From positions 61,522 to 125,521 of the forward strand of contig JASJFT010000133.1 in NCBI GenBank assembly GCA_030770425.1: a stretch of DNA of 64,000 bases, written 5' to 3'. This document shows, one piece after another, positions 32,435 to 43,517 of the stretch (within the stretch, counting starts at the first letter, position 1; each line of letters starts with the position of its first letter). The notes beneath the pieces are model-generated. The model did no database searches and was not told the origin of the DNA. It saw only the letters and a list, made by a program, of their open reading frames with translations. The stretch comes from Darksidea phi (Eukaryota > Ascomycota > Dothideomycetes > Pleosporales > Lentitheciaceae). Position numbers and translations under genes: made by a program.

Positions 32435-33989
32435 CGTAGGGAGCTGGTATAGTGGGTGTGGGATGCGGTGAAAGTGGTGAAGCACTCGAGGGCACGGAAG
32501 ACCAAGTCTATCCCATGATATGTGCTTGGTATAGCACGAGGGTTCTCCGTCCCTGCGAGCGCAAATGCAGCCCGTCCAGCCGTGCCTGTTGACCTGCGGC
32601 ACAGCAACGCCCAGACTCTGCCGGCAAGCCACGCCCAGGATCGTCGACACAAGCGCGTATTGTCACAACTGCTCCCCGCGGGGGCTTCGCTAGAGACACT
32701 CATGGTTGGTAGCAAGGGGGCTGCATGAAGGCGATTGTCAGTGGGTCGATTTTGACAAAAGACGGCTCCGCCAGCTGCGCAAGCGCGACCCGCCGCCAGA
32801 CCGCGCATGCCACCCTCTTGTAGCATACCATGCACTCCTCGACTATGGACTGCAGACTATATCGCCATTCCAATAAGCACGGCTGCCTGTCTCCAACAGC
32901 CTGGTCGCCGCGCCATTGGCCTTAGCCAACCATCCTCAACACCAACTTGTGGCGTCCCGTGACGTCACCGTTACCTGTCCGAATGAATCGTCCATCTCAG
33001 CTAGATTATGCACGACACGCCCGCGGTTCCTGATATCGAAATGCGCCTCTACAGCGCAAGATAGCTGAGGGCTGCACCGCGCCTTCGTCTCTTACCCCCA
33101 AAAGCGGAATACGGGGTGTGGAAACAGGGCGTGCGGCCTCTGAACGGTCTCGAACGGCACTGCACAACAGCCACCAACTACAATGTCAGCTAATCACCCC
33201 TCCTCCCGTACCCGCATGCCATTGAATTCGAATCTGTACGTGTCACAGGTTTGGCGATTGGCTAGGCTGCACGCATCATGCACAGACCGCTCACCGATTG
33301 CGTTGCTCCCTACCGCCTCACTGTCAACTATATGAAGAAAGAACCAATAAACAAACAGTGCACTGCTAAAGCCCGGAAGTGAACGGTGGAAGACCTCGTA
33401 AACCGCTTTTCCTGGCTGTTACTGTACGGGAATAAGCAACGACAGAGAACACCACAGTCACAATCAATACTGAGCTTGCCTTCATTTCTAACGCCATTTT
33501 CAATACACTACTCAATCCAACCACTGCGCTGCGACGAGGTCTGCAAACTTGGCTCGAAGCGCATGCTTTACAGCCCACCCTCACAATCGCGTCGTTAGTT
33601 GCCGCCCACAAGCTGGTAACTTTGGCCAAGGGGCTCCTGTGAGGTGAGTCACCTCTAGCGTCTAGTTGCGAGACCCCTCTCGTGTTCCAACCAACGCGTG
33701 GGACCGGTAATTAGCATCGCGGCCAGGACCAAGGTCTACTATCATTCGTGGACTTAACACAGACGGGACAGCCATATGAGTGATGTCTTACATTGGCGGA
33801 GTAAGTGCTCACGCTAAAATTTCAGGCATGTGAAGCTAATCAAAACTGGAACGAATAGACGGGAGGGTGCGGGTGCCCAAGTGCTAGCCTTCCCCTCAGC
33901 AGCGGCTGCGCGAGCAGGCAGGTTTCGTGAAAATTGGACTAAGACCGAACAGGATAGTTAGAAGGTGCTAATGGGGGCGGGACAATTAT
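32435..33989. other. Gene-free stretch, 1.5 kb
   Basis: Upstream flank of the 159-aa gene, then sequence with only short frames (such as 33366-33629 minus). Nothing supported. Confidence 0.4.
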
Positions 33990-34060
33990 GAAGATCGCGA
34001 AGGTCGCAAAGATCGGAAGGTCGCAGAGATCGGAAGGTCGCAAAGATCGCGAAGATCGCC
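33990..34060. repeat. Degenerate tandem repeat, about 17-nt unit
   Basis: Units of the kind ggtcgcaaagatcggaa and gaagatcgc repeat about four to five times. Confidence 0.8.
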
Positions 34061-34343
34061 GTAGGGGTACCAGGGAGTGAGCTTTGGTACAAGGTCTCGC
34101 CCTCCTCTAGGTACCCCATACTTTCATGCGAGTGCAAAGGCCTGACGGTGGGAACTTCTGCGCGCCTTCACTTGCCATAGCCTGTTCGTGCAAGCCAATC
34201 ACCGCAGAGCCGAACGTAACTTCCACCATTCACACCCTGAACATCGACAGCGTCGCGACCTTTTCTTGGCCAATCTCCACGACACACTCTCTCTATCGGT
34301 GCTGTCCTGAAACACGGCGAGCCAAAGCCCCTCAATTCCGTCC

Positions 34344-34574
34344 GCACTCAGAACAGTCTTGTATGCCCGGAGCCTCCCCGCACTAGACTTCAGCTCCAGT
34401 TCTCGGAGCGTTCTCACCTTCGCCGTCTTTGCGAAGAGCGTAATAGCACAAATCCGTATGCACTCAGAACAGTTTCGTATGCCCGGAGCCCTTCTGCACT
34501 AAACTTCCGCCCCAGCTCTCAGAGAGTTCTCACCTTCGCCGTCTTTATAAAAAAGTGAAAGTGTAATAGCACAA
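34344..34574. repeat. Two-copy tandem duplication, about 110 nt per unit
   Basis: Unit 1 (34344-34451) and unit 2 (34460-34574) both begin gcactcagaacag and end gtaatagcacaa. They share gtatgcccggagcc and gttctcaccttcgccgtctt. Many of the differences are C/T or G/A transitions, and unit 2 carries a small insertion near its end. Confidence 0.85.
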
Positions 34575-35381
34575 CCACCGCCCCCGGCACCGGCACTGGC
34601 GAGCCTAGTCTAGTCAGCCGCTATCCGCGTGATATACCAGCTCGCGAATGCGCTTAGGCGAGGGTGAGTGACGTCCAATGAGACAAGTAGACCATGATTC
34701 GTGCGGATCAAAGTTGCAGAGTTTGCAGAGTGTTCGAGCGCAGTGAATTCGTCGTTGCGTTGTAGATGCCGTTAAATCTGTGGAGTGAATTAAAATAAGT
34801 AGAAGTGGTAAGTTGGTCGATGGCCTGTAGGATGTAGGATGGACTCCGTCATTGAGGGGGTATTGTGCTTTAGTGTTTTCATTTGTTGTGACTGTGAAGC
34901 TGTGGAAAAATGAAGCCATAAAGCGTGCTTATTATATATCAATTAGCACAAAAGATAGCTCCAGCCCCACTCCTCTGAAAAACCACAACAGCCTTCCCAC
35001 CTACAGAGACAATCGGCATCGTCGACTCCCCTGGCGTCTCTACTATGCACAGCTCACTCACGAGTGTCTAGTATTCGATGCACTTGATTTCTAGTAGAGC
35101 CCTGCCTCATCGAAAGGTCCATCGAGAGGTCCGTCGAGAGGTCCATCAGGATGAAGTCCCGAAAGACAACGCGTTAGAGAAGGAGCGCAGCACTCGTATG
35201 GACAATCTTATATTCAAGAGCAACAATAAGTATTTTAGTTATTGCAATTTTTATTTCATATGATAACTTATACTTTTTGTTTTTAAATAAAGGTATTGGG
35301 GTTTTTATACCAGCCTACCCAGACCATCGTTAATTGAAATCGTGCATGGAAGTGCATTTATGTATTTATTTATTTTTTGGT
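34575..35381. other. Gene-free AT-rich stretch
   Basis: It contains a three-unit 12-nt tandem repeat at 35112-35148 (gagaggtccatc) and no gene. Confidence 0.5.
35112..35148. repeat. 12-nt tandem repeat, three units
   Basis: gaaaggtccatc, gagaggtccgtc, gagaggtccatc. Confidence 0.85.
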
Positions 35382-35625
35382 TTGGATTTGCATTTGCACA
35401 GGTTTCTCTTATGTAAGCTCCGCACGAAATATAGTAGGATTTCGTACTCGTACTCGTACTCATACAGAGTAGCGGTGCTGTACCCTCCATACCCTTAACC
35501 CTTATACAGGATATACACGATAATAGAGCTGTAGAGCTGTAGAGGTACAAAATACACAGTACCGTCGCTCGTGAGAGATGCTCACGACCGATGAGGTGGA
35601 TATTTCAGATTTTGAGCATCGAGCT
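35382..35625 (+). repeat. Dispersed repeat family, copy C (longest)
   Basis: It shares with copy B both the left core (tccgcacgaaatatagtagg) and the right block (ataatagagctgtagagctg, acacagtac, cgtgaga, gatgaggtg). A tactcg tandem and about 60 nt are inserted between the core and the right block. Confidence 0.75.
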
Positions 35626-35741
35626 GTATTGTATATATGCGAATGCAGAAGTATTCTCTGGACGGCTTAAAGGGAAGAAAAGGTAGAAGAAGGTAAATGT
35701 AGATTTTATGTGGACTTTTCATCGCTTTGCTGGAAGTTCTC

Positions 35742-35813
35742 CTTGGGAAATACATAGTCTCTGCGTGTGGGTTTTCCCCGCCATCAACCCACACGCAGAG
35801 ACTATTTCCCAAG
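35742..35813. repeat. Near-perfect inverted repeat (28-bp stem, 12-nt loop)
   Basis: The left arm (35742-35773) and right arm (35786-35813) pair over 28 bp with one 4-nt bulge (cata) in the left arm. The loop is ttccccgccatc. Pairing stops at both arm ends. Confidence 0.85.
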
Positions 35814-36717
35814 GCAGGGCGTTGATGGGGGTGTGATGGGGAGCTCTTGAGGAAGGTTGTTATCAAGCTATTTCACATAACTACTGCTGCATCTATAGAT
35901 ACTCCTTATATAAGTATATAAACCTCTCTCCTACAGAATTGTTAGAATCAATACATGTCCTCACATCCACATCTTAGCGATTCACATCGTCATAGATGTT
36001 GAAAGGACCGTCCATCCATGGTAAAGTGTTGACTCTAATGCCATCTAAAATGCAGTTTAGTTTGATGGTGCGCTGGACTTGGATCGGGTGGGGTGGCGAT
36101 GAGGAATAAGATAAGGAGCTGAGAAGCGAGATGGCAGCTGCGATGGCTGGCTTGCTCGTTAGTACACTACGCATGTTCGCCAAAGACAATGACTTTTCCT
36201 GGTGCAGATATTATGAATGTCGGCGCCTTTTGTGAGGAAAGTAGGTAGATGATATTATGCGTTATGGAGTTTAGTTTGTTTTAGCCCTGTTCTCACGATC
36301 TGGCTGTAATAAGTCGTATTGGAGCGTCCTTTATACATCCTAGAGACAGGTCTGTATAAGTTCTCAATAGGACGCTAAGTATGTACTTACCGTAGTAATT
36401 CACTTGCCTTTCCATGGCACTGGACTTTGAACGTTGCTGGCAGAGGGGCTGATAAGCGAATTGCTGGTGGAAAGAGCTTGTTAGTGAGGCGTGTTGGGTC
36501 CGAGATGCTTCTCAAGTGGGGCTTTATAGGGAGTGTGCGCGTCTCTTGTCGCTTTGGCACGGATCGTTGGTTGATAGATTAGGTATGTGCCAAGATATAT
36601 CCTACGCGACATCACGACAGCGAGAGTTCTAGTTTTTAGAGTAGACACAGTTTATCGCGTGGACGTCAGTTTTGGGCGCAATCAATAGCCGGCACTCAGA
36701 CGCAGTGCCTGCTGTGA
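35814..36717. other. Gene-free stretch
   Basis: AT-rich with short frames only. Nothing recognised. Confidence 0.45.
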
Positions 36718-38364
36718 CTAGGGAGCTATGGCGACACTAGTAGCGTCGTCCTCCATCTCCAGCCTATCAAGTTCGGCCGCGAATCGTTCGCGGAGTCGAC
36801 TGGAATACGCTTTCTTATCTTTGAGTTTCGCGACAATGAATTCAGCCGTTTTAGGGCTCCAGTACGCCGACACGGTCCGGTCAAATATAGGGCCAGAAGC
36901 GTCGGTGGGGGCAAATCTCCTCTGAATATGTGACATGTAGAGACTGTACAGCCCGCTCAGACAGTCTAACACGGAGAAGTACCAGAAATTTCCGATTTCC
37001 CAGCCCTTGCGCATGATCCGGATGTGTAGAATATCGTCCTTTCTAACTGCCCGCTCTTCCCTTTCAAAGGCTGCTATGAACTCTGCATGTACGCTCCTAA
37101 AATCTTCGAGCTTTCTCCAAAGAGTCTATCTATCGATGTCCCGGTCAACTAGTATGGTGGATGTTGTATCTCTATTGGTAGAACACATGCCCACTCAAGA
37201 TCAATCATCGCTGTGATGGGCCAGTCGCTGTTGACGAAAATATTACTCTGATGGAGGCCGGTGAGCATCAAAATGAATGGTTCATGGCGGAGACTACGAT
37301 CGGTAAAGTGTCGAAGGAGCGATCGCATCATTGTCGGAGCCGAGAGCTGCTGCTGGCCGTCTGCCGTATCGTGTATGAAATTTGGCATATACCGTATACG
37401 GTTATCGTGGCATGCAAGGAGATCCGACAAGGACGCATCGGCGGTGGTATATGTTAGGTTCCTTGGGATATCCGTCGGGATGCCGCGGTTCTCCAGCTGC
37501 TGTAGCGTACATGTCAGAGGGCGGTTTGTAAGGCTTAGAACACCGTAATTGTCAATCGTTAGAGACCCATTGCGTGGAAATGCGCCCGCGCTAATGAAAG
37601 CATGATTCGAGGCAGGCCCGTAAAGAGGTTGGCCCTTCGATTCCGGTCGTGACGTAGCGAGTCCGAAGACTCAGAGAGCATTTCACCCTCTTTAACGCAG
37701 TCCACAATCAGATATCCAGCGTCTATGGAAAGGGGATTGTCGGCCAACATATCGGTATGGAGCAGGATATCCAAGTAACCACCGAGCTGCGCGCCAAAAG
37801 AACCATGCGATTCCTGCAAATAGGTGAGCATTTTCGGGCGCAGTGAACTAAATAAAGTAAATTGTGTTAGCTGCTTGATAGAGGCAGGAACAATACATTT
37901 TAGCCAAATACACATACGCCCTGACCTTAGGAAAGCTAAACCCTCTCAGGCATGGTATTGGAATGTCGGGACAGTTGTTGTTAATCCAGATGTGGGTAGC
38001 GACTTCACAGCGGAGCTTTTCCTCCGCGTTGCCGGGATACTGTGACTCTCCGACCTTGTACGGTAGAGGGAATCTGATGAATGCCTTCTTGACGCGGAAT
38101 TTGGTCGTGTCGTCGATATAGATGGCGAGCATTGAAGCTGCCGAGGACCCACTCTCGGAAATCCTTTGCGGCTTTGCAGGTCTCTCGAGGAACTCCCAGG
38201 TGGAAAGAGACAATTTCCTCAATTTCTTTACGATGCTCCAAAAGGTAGAAGTAAAAGTCCAGTCGCTTCTGCGGGTACGATAGCTAGTGAAGGGCATCGT
38301 CGTCTTCCGTAAGTGCCTCCTCGAGCGTGATGCGCCTCTTGAGAAGGGGAAGCGAACGGGTCAT
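36718..38364 (-). pseudogene. APH/choline-kinase-like phosphotransferase gene, multiply broken
   Basis: Protein pieces of one fungal phosphotransferase-like family follow in order: MTRSLPLLKRRITLEEALTE; RKEIEEIVSFHLGVPRETCK; AFIRFPLPYKVGESQYPGNA; a 78-nt intron (37848-37925); SIDAGYLIVDCVKEGEMLSE; and FILMLTGLHQSNIFVNSDWP with MIDLEWACVLPIEIQHPPY. The tail is GWEIGNFWYFSVLDCLSGLY. The LHQSNI and IDLEW motifs stand for the APH catalytic loop and metal-binding Asp. Lesions are a TAG at 38284-38286, a frameshift near 38150, another near 37730, a TAG at 37149-37151 where the family has Trp, and a further frame change just after. Non-functional. Confidence 0.75.
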
Positions 38365-38785
38365 TTCCGGGGATATATCGTCGATGGGAGACCCGAGATG
38401 GGAAGATGGAAACCGAGACGCGGTTTGAGCAGATAGCACGGATGCACGTCTTTTAGGAACCCTTAAGGGCATATAAGATTGACAACCGAGCTTTGCCAAG
38501 ACTGGGGCACATACACATCTCCACACCGCCCACCAGATCTCAATGCTGTCCTCACATCTCACCCACAACCCATTCTTCAAACTCGCCACTCTCACATCAT
38601 ATACAGCGTTCGCCGGCCCATCGATATTTCTACGGGGCCCGCACCTTAGCGTGGCTGCGCCCAGCCGGCCTTCCCCCGGCACTCACTAGGAAGGCCCACC
38701 TTGTTAACCGTGTTGAAGTGCCGATGTCGGTGCCCTCTGCATATTGCTTCTTGATGCTTGTGTCTGTCGCATCGGAATCTAAAAA
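38365..38785. other. Shared upstream region of two divergent kinase-type relics
   Basis: Frames here (38284-38682 minus, 38493-38822 plus) have no recognisable content upstream of the MTRSLPLL start. Confidence 0.4.
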
Positions 38786-40279
38786 ATGCAGGTACCGAAC
38801 GACTGCCGCTCTTATTGGATGAGCCAGCGGCTTAGTCAGGCGGTGAAAGTGGTGCGTCACTATCAACTCCCTGCAGCTCAGACGTTGCGCTCAACCTCCG
38901 GTCGTGCATCTGCCCACAGTTTCGAATTTTTTGAGCGTCGCGCTACCGTCACCCGATCAATGCGGCATTTTCGGGCCTTCGCTCGGCTTCCACTCGCGTC
39001 CCACCTAGATCACCGCCGACGCGCTTCCACCCTCGTTTACGCCCGCGTCGCGTCTCAGGCCCCGTTCGCCAACTCGACCAATAATGTAATCCTAAGGCGC
39101 TGTGAGGACGTTCGGCCGCTTCCAGTGAGCTGTTCGGCTGGCCGACGCCTAGCTGCAAGGACGCAGTCAACACTTACTGGCATTTCTGGTCGTGAATACA
39201 AACGAGTCCAAGTACTGCATTCCCATCCCAAAAAGTCCGAGCTTAATATTTACCTCGCAACGTGAGTTTCCAACCGTCATTCCTCAGTTCGCATCGGAAA
39301 CAATGGCTGACGGTGAGAGACTGCTAGTTCGGACAACCAATTCTTCGTCCTGAAACCCGTCCCGCCGTCCATCTTCGAGCACTTATTCGAGTTGAACAAA
39401 GAGTTTGGCGATAACTCTCACCTGCAAACCCACGTCGATTACAACGACAAAGAGAATGTGGTTGTATACGAGGGTTTCACGACCGATGCCCTTTCCTTGG
39501 TGAAGAATTATCCGCCTCTCCCGCTCGAGGTACGAAAGACAATTCTTAGGGAGGTCGGGCATGGCCTAAAGGGCATGCATGCGAGGAACTGGATACACCT
39601 TGGTATGATCTCATTCATCAAGCCTTGTTTGCTGTCGCCTCAGCCCATTGTTAACCTATCCTTCAAGATGTGAAGCCAGATAATGTTTTTGTCAATTGGC
39701 ACATAGACAAACAGGGGCAATTCCACCTTCAAAAGGTAGCATTGGGTGATGAAGCTAGAAGGCGAAAAGCTCTTTAATCACAGGATAGGAAACGTCATGT
39801 AGCGCAGCCCAGAAGGCCAGCTGGGGAAGGGTATTGGCAAGCATTCCGAGGTGTTTTCGTTTGGTCTCCTTGTGAGTTGGGTTTCAACGATGCTACAGCG
39901 GATGTACTGATTGAAATGCCAGTGCTTCTATGTCATCACGGGCGTGGAATGGCTCCACCCCGACTTCGCCACGCTGGAGGCTGAACCAGAGTGGGTGATT
40001 CTATTCAAGTTGCTTGCGGCCTTTGGGCCTCTACCCGACGCGCTCGTGGAACACATCAACGATGCCGAATCGGAGGAGCTCTTAAGAGCCCTATGGCAGG
40101 CGATATTAGAGGACGAGATCGACGACACATTCGGTAGTTGGTCGTCAGACACGTTTCCCAACCTCGACAGCGAGATAAAGAGGCTGATATTGAGGATGAC
40201 GAACCTCGATCCTGCGAAAAGGGCATCGATGTCGGACATCATGGCCGATACCTACTGGAACTTGAAGGGCATTGACTGA
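38786..40279 (+). pseudogene. Protein-kinase-like gene with a frameshift and a nonsense codon
   Basis: The exon structure is still readable. Exon 1 ends at 39261 (EYKRVQVLHSHPKKSELNIY). A 66-nt intron (39262-39327; GTGAGT, CTGAC) leads to FFVLKPVPPSIFEHLFELNK (VAIK-type Lys) and ILREVGHGLKGMHARNWIHL. A 65-nt intron (39603-39667) leads to the catalytic loop HLDVKPDNVFVNW. A frameshift just after VALGD (about 39750) has removed the DFG-equivalent. The next frame, KLEGEKLFNHRIGNVM, is cut by TAG (39800-39802) where Trp is expected before RSPEGQLGKGIGKHSEVFSF. A 51-nt intron (39872-39922) leads to the intact C-lobe (LCFYVITGVEWLHPDF ... NLDPAKRASMSDIM). The N-terminal start is uncertain. A recently inactivated kinase. 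Confidence 0.8.
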
Positions 40280-41330
40280 GGGAGTTCTCAGAGCAGACAT
40301 CTCGAGCAAGTGCCCCTTATGACAGTTGTGGCAGGTCGCAGATGCAGTAGCACAATCAAATCCAAAGCAGACGAAGTTGTGACCACTGGCTATTCGAAAG
40401 TCATATCGGACAAGATATTACAACTGCATAATGCCTACGAGTTGCAAAGTCCCGAAAAGGCAGAATCGCGGTTGGCCAGGTGCTAGATGGCGGTAAACCT
40501 TGACCGACAGCTACAACGCGAAGAGCCAAAGCTACAAAGAGATGCGTTACATACTCCATGCATGCTTTGTTGCTGATCCAGCTATCTGTTCCAGTCGCTA
40601 GCATCCGACTCGTGCGTAATCTCGTTCCGCCGGCAATGCCTATCAAGGGCTCGCGAAAGCATCGAGCGGATATGGTAAAAGCTGCAGACCATGTCCCGCT
40701 TGGGGGTTGTGGGCGTGGTCTCGTACAAGTACTGCATCATGCAAGTGGCCGACGCGGTCGATGCCGGCCATGAAAACAGCGGCATCCCGGCGAGTGCGAT
40801 GAAGCAAAAATTACTATTGGAATTGGCAAATTACCCTACGTAGACGGCTTGAGCGTCAACTAGGCTGGGTAGACATCCCAGTGGATTGTGCGATGCTCCT
40901 GAGTAAATCGCGATACTTGAGAGAAGGTGTAGGAAAAGATCGGAGCGATCCGGTGGAGGACATTTGACGTCGCGAGAACAGAAGGAGTCGTAGAAATTGG
41001 CATCAGTAAGGTGTGCACGGGCCGAGCATTCAAGTTGGTAGGTATGGGTGGGCGCTGTCGCAAGGGCCGGCCAGTCGGCGCTTCGAGCACCCACGACATA
41101 TATCTAGCCACGCCAATCAAGAATTGTCACATGAAACGGCTTTGGTTCTAGGAAAACAATAACTTGATAGCCCAACCGTGATGGTCCAAGAATTTCGCAA
41201 GTTCAAACGGGCTTCGCTTACCCGAAGCACAGTCTACACACTGTCGCTGCATTGCTATAGGCATACTCGGCGATGCGCCTCGGTCTAGCACAGTAATTAA
41301 AATATAGAGCGAACGTTTGCGTATGATAAT
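40280..41330. other. Stretch with weak coding hints
   Basis: Plus-strand frames reading VVTTGYSKVISDKILQLHNA (about 40372) and GVVSYKYCIMQVADAVDAGH (about 40700) look protein-like but lack starts or domains. They may be traces of another decayed gene. Confidence 0.35.
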
Positions 41331-41490
41331 TGTTTTGGATTTGCATAGTGGGAGTCTTTTTATAAGGTCCGCACGAAACACAGTAGGAGTTTGTACACAG
41401 AGGTGCTATACCCACACCTTATACACGATAATAGAGCTGTAGAGCTGTACACAGTACTGGCGATCGTGAGATACCGACGAGGTGATGTTT
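41331..41490 (+). repeat. Dispersed repeat family, copy B
   Basis: It holds the left core (gcatagtgggagtc, ggtccgcacgaaacacagta, ggagtttgtacacag) and the right block (ataatagagctgtagagctg, acacagtac, cgtgagataccgacgaggtg). It ends about 420 nt upstream of the GCN5-like gene. Confidence 0.75.
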
Positions 41491-41906
41491 CGAACATTGA
41501 GGCGACGAGCAATGACATGTGCTGCCGAACCACAGAGCCTGGTTGGGAGACCAACAGCGGTAGCGATGAGTTAGCACACCCACACGACCGCCCACAGTAT
41601 AAAAATTGCCTGCAATGATGTTTGCGTACGATATATTGCGTTGGTTCTAGGAATTAGGGTTTGCGCTGTAATCGTGTTTCCGCGACGCGTACTCTCGGGA
41701 GAGGGGAACCTTGTCGCGAGAGGTTGTCGCGTGGCTGCTGAGTAATCCCTTCGGGCAGACATTTCGGACGGACACCTGTTCTAATCGCCCGAGTACCCCA
41801 CACCTAAACTCGGTATAGGACTCCGATAATGTTAGAGAGCTAAGGCTGACCTGCGCTAGATTGAAACTTGCCCGCGAAAGTCTAGGGTCGCCGGCCTCCA
41901 ACGCAG
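41491..41906. other. Upstream region of the GCN5-like gene
   Basis: No gene. Presumably promoter and 5' UTR. Confidence 0.45.
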
Positions 41907-43199
41907 ATGGACTTAGCAGGATCGCGCTCATTTTCAGCCGACCGAAGCCAAAATCCCCTCATCGCGGAGGGCACGGGTCCCAAAGAACCGAATACCGTTT
42001 CCGATACCGAAAGAATCGAAGGCTTGGATGATGATAGGCTGGCAAAACCGGACATTCAACCTCCAGCTACCACTTGGAGAGTTCCTTTCCTAGAGAAGGT
42101 ATGCCGGTGCCTCTCAATGCCAGGGAACGTTCTGACTGTTCTAAAGCCTGCAATTATAGAAGAACGCAATGGCGAGATCGAGTTCCGAGTTGTTAATAAT
42201 GACGGCACCAGAGAGAGTACGATCATCCTTACAGGTCTCAAAAACCTGTTTCAAAGGCAACTTCCGAAAATGCCTAAAGATTACATCGCACGCCTCGTCT
42301 ACGACCGCACCCATCTGTCTCTCGCCATCGTCAAAATGCCTCTGGAGGTCATCGGCGGCATAACATTTCGAGAATTCCGAAAGCGTAGTTTTGCTGAAAT
42401 CGTTTTTTGCGCGGTCTCATCTGATCAACAGGTAAAAGGATACGGAGCGCATATTATGGCCCATTTGAAGGATTATGTCAAAGCTACTTCCCCGGTGATG
42501 TACTTTCTAACCTACGCCGACAATTTTGCCACCGGCTACTTTCAAAAACAAGGGTTTAGTAAAGAGATCACTCTCCCCAAATCTGCCTGGATGGGGTATA
42601 TCAAGGATTACGAAGGAGGGACGCTTATGGAATGCGCCATGCTTCCCCGAATACGCTACCTCGAAGCTAGCCGTATGCTTCGGAAGCAGAAGGAAACAGT
42701 GCAAGCCAAAATCCGTAGCTTGAGTAAGAGCCACGTCAATCATCAACCGCCTTCGCAATGGGCCAACGGCGCTCTCACTCCAATCGATCCGCTCTCTATT
42801 CCCGCCATTCGGGCCATTGGCTGGTCTCCAGAAATGGACGAATTATCACGGGCGCCGCGCCGCGGTCCTCATTTCAACGAATTTCGACGTTTTCTGTATC
42901 AAATCCAAAACCACAACCAAGCATGGCCCTTCGTTAAGCCGGTTGACAAAGACGAAGTCCCTGATTATTATAATGTCATCACATCACCGATGGATCTGTC
43001 GGCTATGGAAGAAAGATTGGAGCAGGGCTTTTATACCGCTCCGAAAGACGTCGTTGGCGACCTTAAATTGATTTTCAGTAATTGCCGGCGGTATAATGAC
43101 CCAACAACGGTGTACGCCAAGTGTGCGGTTAAGCTGGAGAAATACATGTGGAGCCTTGTTCGAGAGATTCCGGAGTGGTATGACCTACTTGAAAAATGA
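41907..43199 (+). CDS. GCN5: GCN5-type histone acetyltransferase with bromodomain (divergent)
   Basis: This is a 430-residue, apparently intact single-exon member of the GCN5 lysine acetyltransferase family, the catalytic subunit of SAGA-type complexes acting on histone H3. The acetyltransferase domain spans about 90-245. It has the catalytic glutamate in [11 protein letters not shown] (E164), the acetyl-CoA loop QQVKGYGAH (174-182) and [20 protein letters not shown]. The linker [20 protein letters not shown] is typical, as is [17 protein letters not shown]. The bromodomain (about 325-425) has [19 protein letters not shown] and the acetyl-lysine Asn in [10 protein letters not shown]. Several normally conserved positions differ ([19 protein letters not shown]). 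It sits among relics and repeats, which suggests an extra paralogue rather than the essential housekeeping copy; that is inference. Complex membership and target are unknown. Confidence 0.88.
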   Translation: MDLAGSRSFSADRSQNPLIAEGTGPKEPNTVSDTERIEGLDDDRLAKPDIQPPATTWRVPFLEKVCRCLSMPGNVLTVLKPAIIEERNGEIEFRVVNNDGTRESTIILTGLKNLFQRQLPKMPKDYIARLVYDRTHLSLAIVKMPLEVIGGITFREFRKRSFAEIVFCAVSSDQQVKGYGAHIMAHLKDYVKATSPVMYFLTYADNFATGYFQKQGFSKEITLPKSAWMGYIKDYEGGTLMECAMLPRIRYLEASRMLRKQKETVQAKIRSLSKSHVNHQPPSQWANGALTPIDPLSIPAIRAIGWSPEMDELSRAPRRGPHFNEFRRFLYQIQNHNQAWPFVKPVDKDEVPDYYNVITSPMDLSAMEERLEQGFYTAPKDVVGDLKLIFSNCRRYNDPTTVYAKCAVKLEKYMWSLVREIPEWYDLLEK

Positions 43200-43244
43200 T
43201 TGGTGTTAGAGTAGCCGTCGGCGTTCGCGACTAGTTAAAACCCA

Positions 43245-43517
43245 TCAAGCGGAAAGACGGACCACGCAAGTCGCGCCAAAAGTGTCTCGATGCTTGAGCA
43301 CACGGAGTGCAGGGCATGGTTGTGATATATACTCCAATTCGGTCGACGCTTCAACTAGGTCTATCACAAGCTTAGGCTTTTCCGGGTCGACAGAGGGCTT
43401 CGACACGAAGACAAACTTCGGTTTGTCGAAGACTATATGCAGATCGGCTCGAAGAAGAAGCGCGTTCGAAAGGTCATCTAGAGTGTTTCCTGCTCTAAGA
43501 TTGTATCTCGACATCAC
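43245..43517 (-). pseudogene. HNH-endonuclease-like fragment
   Basis: The frame reads NLRAGNTLDDLSNALLLRAD, then LHIVFDKPKFVFV and ELEYISQPCPALRVLKHRD. The pattern N-x-L-x(n)-L-x-A-D-LH-x-x-FD matches the end of the HNH motif in fungal HNH proteins, where the final Asn/His pair comes from NALLLRADLH. The upstream His-containing part is not recoverable on the minus strand above 43520, so only the C-terminal portion is present. A truncated relic or an unresolved spliced gene. Confidence 0.5.
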
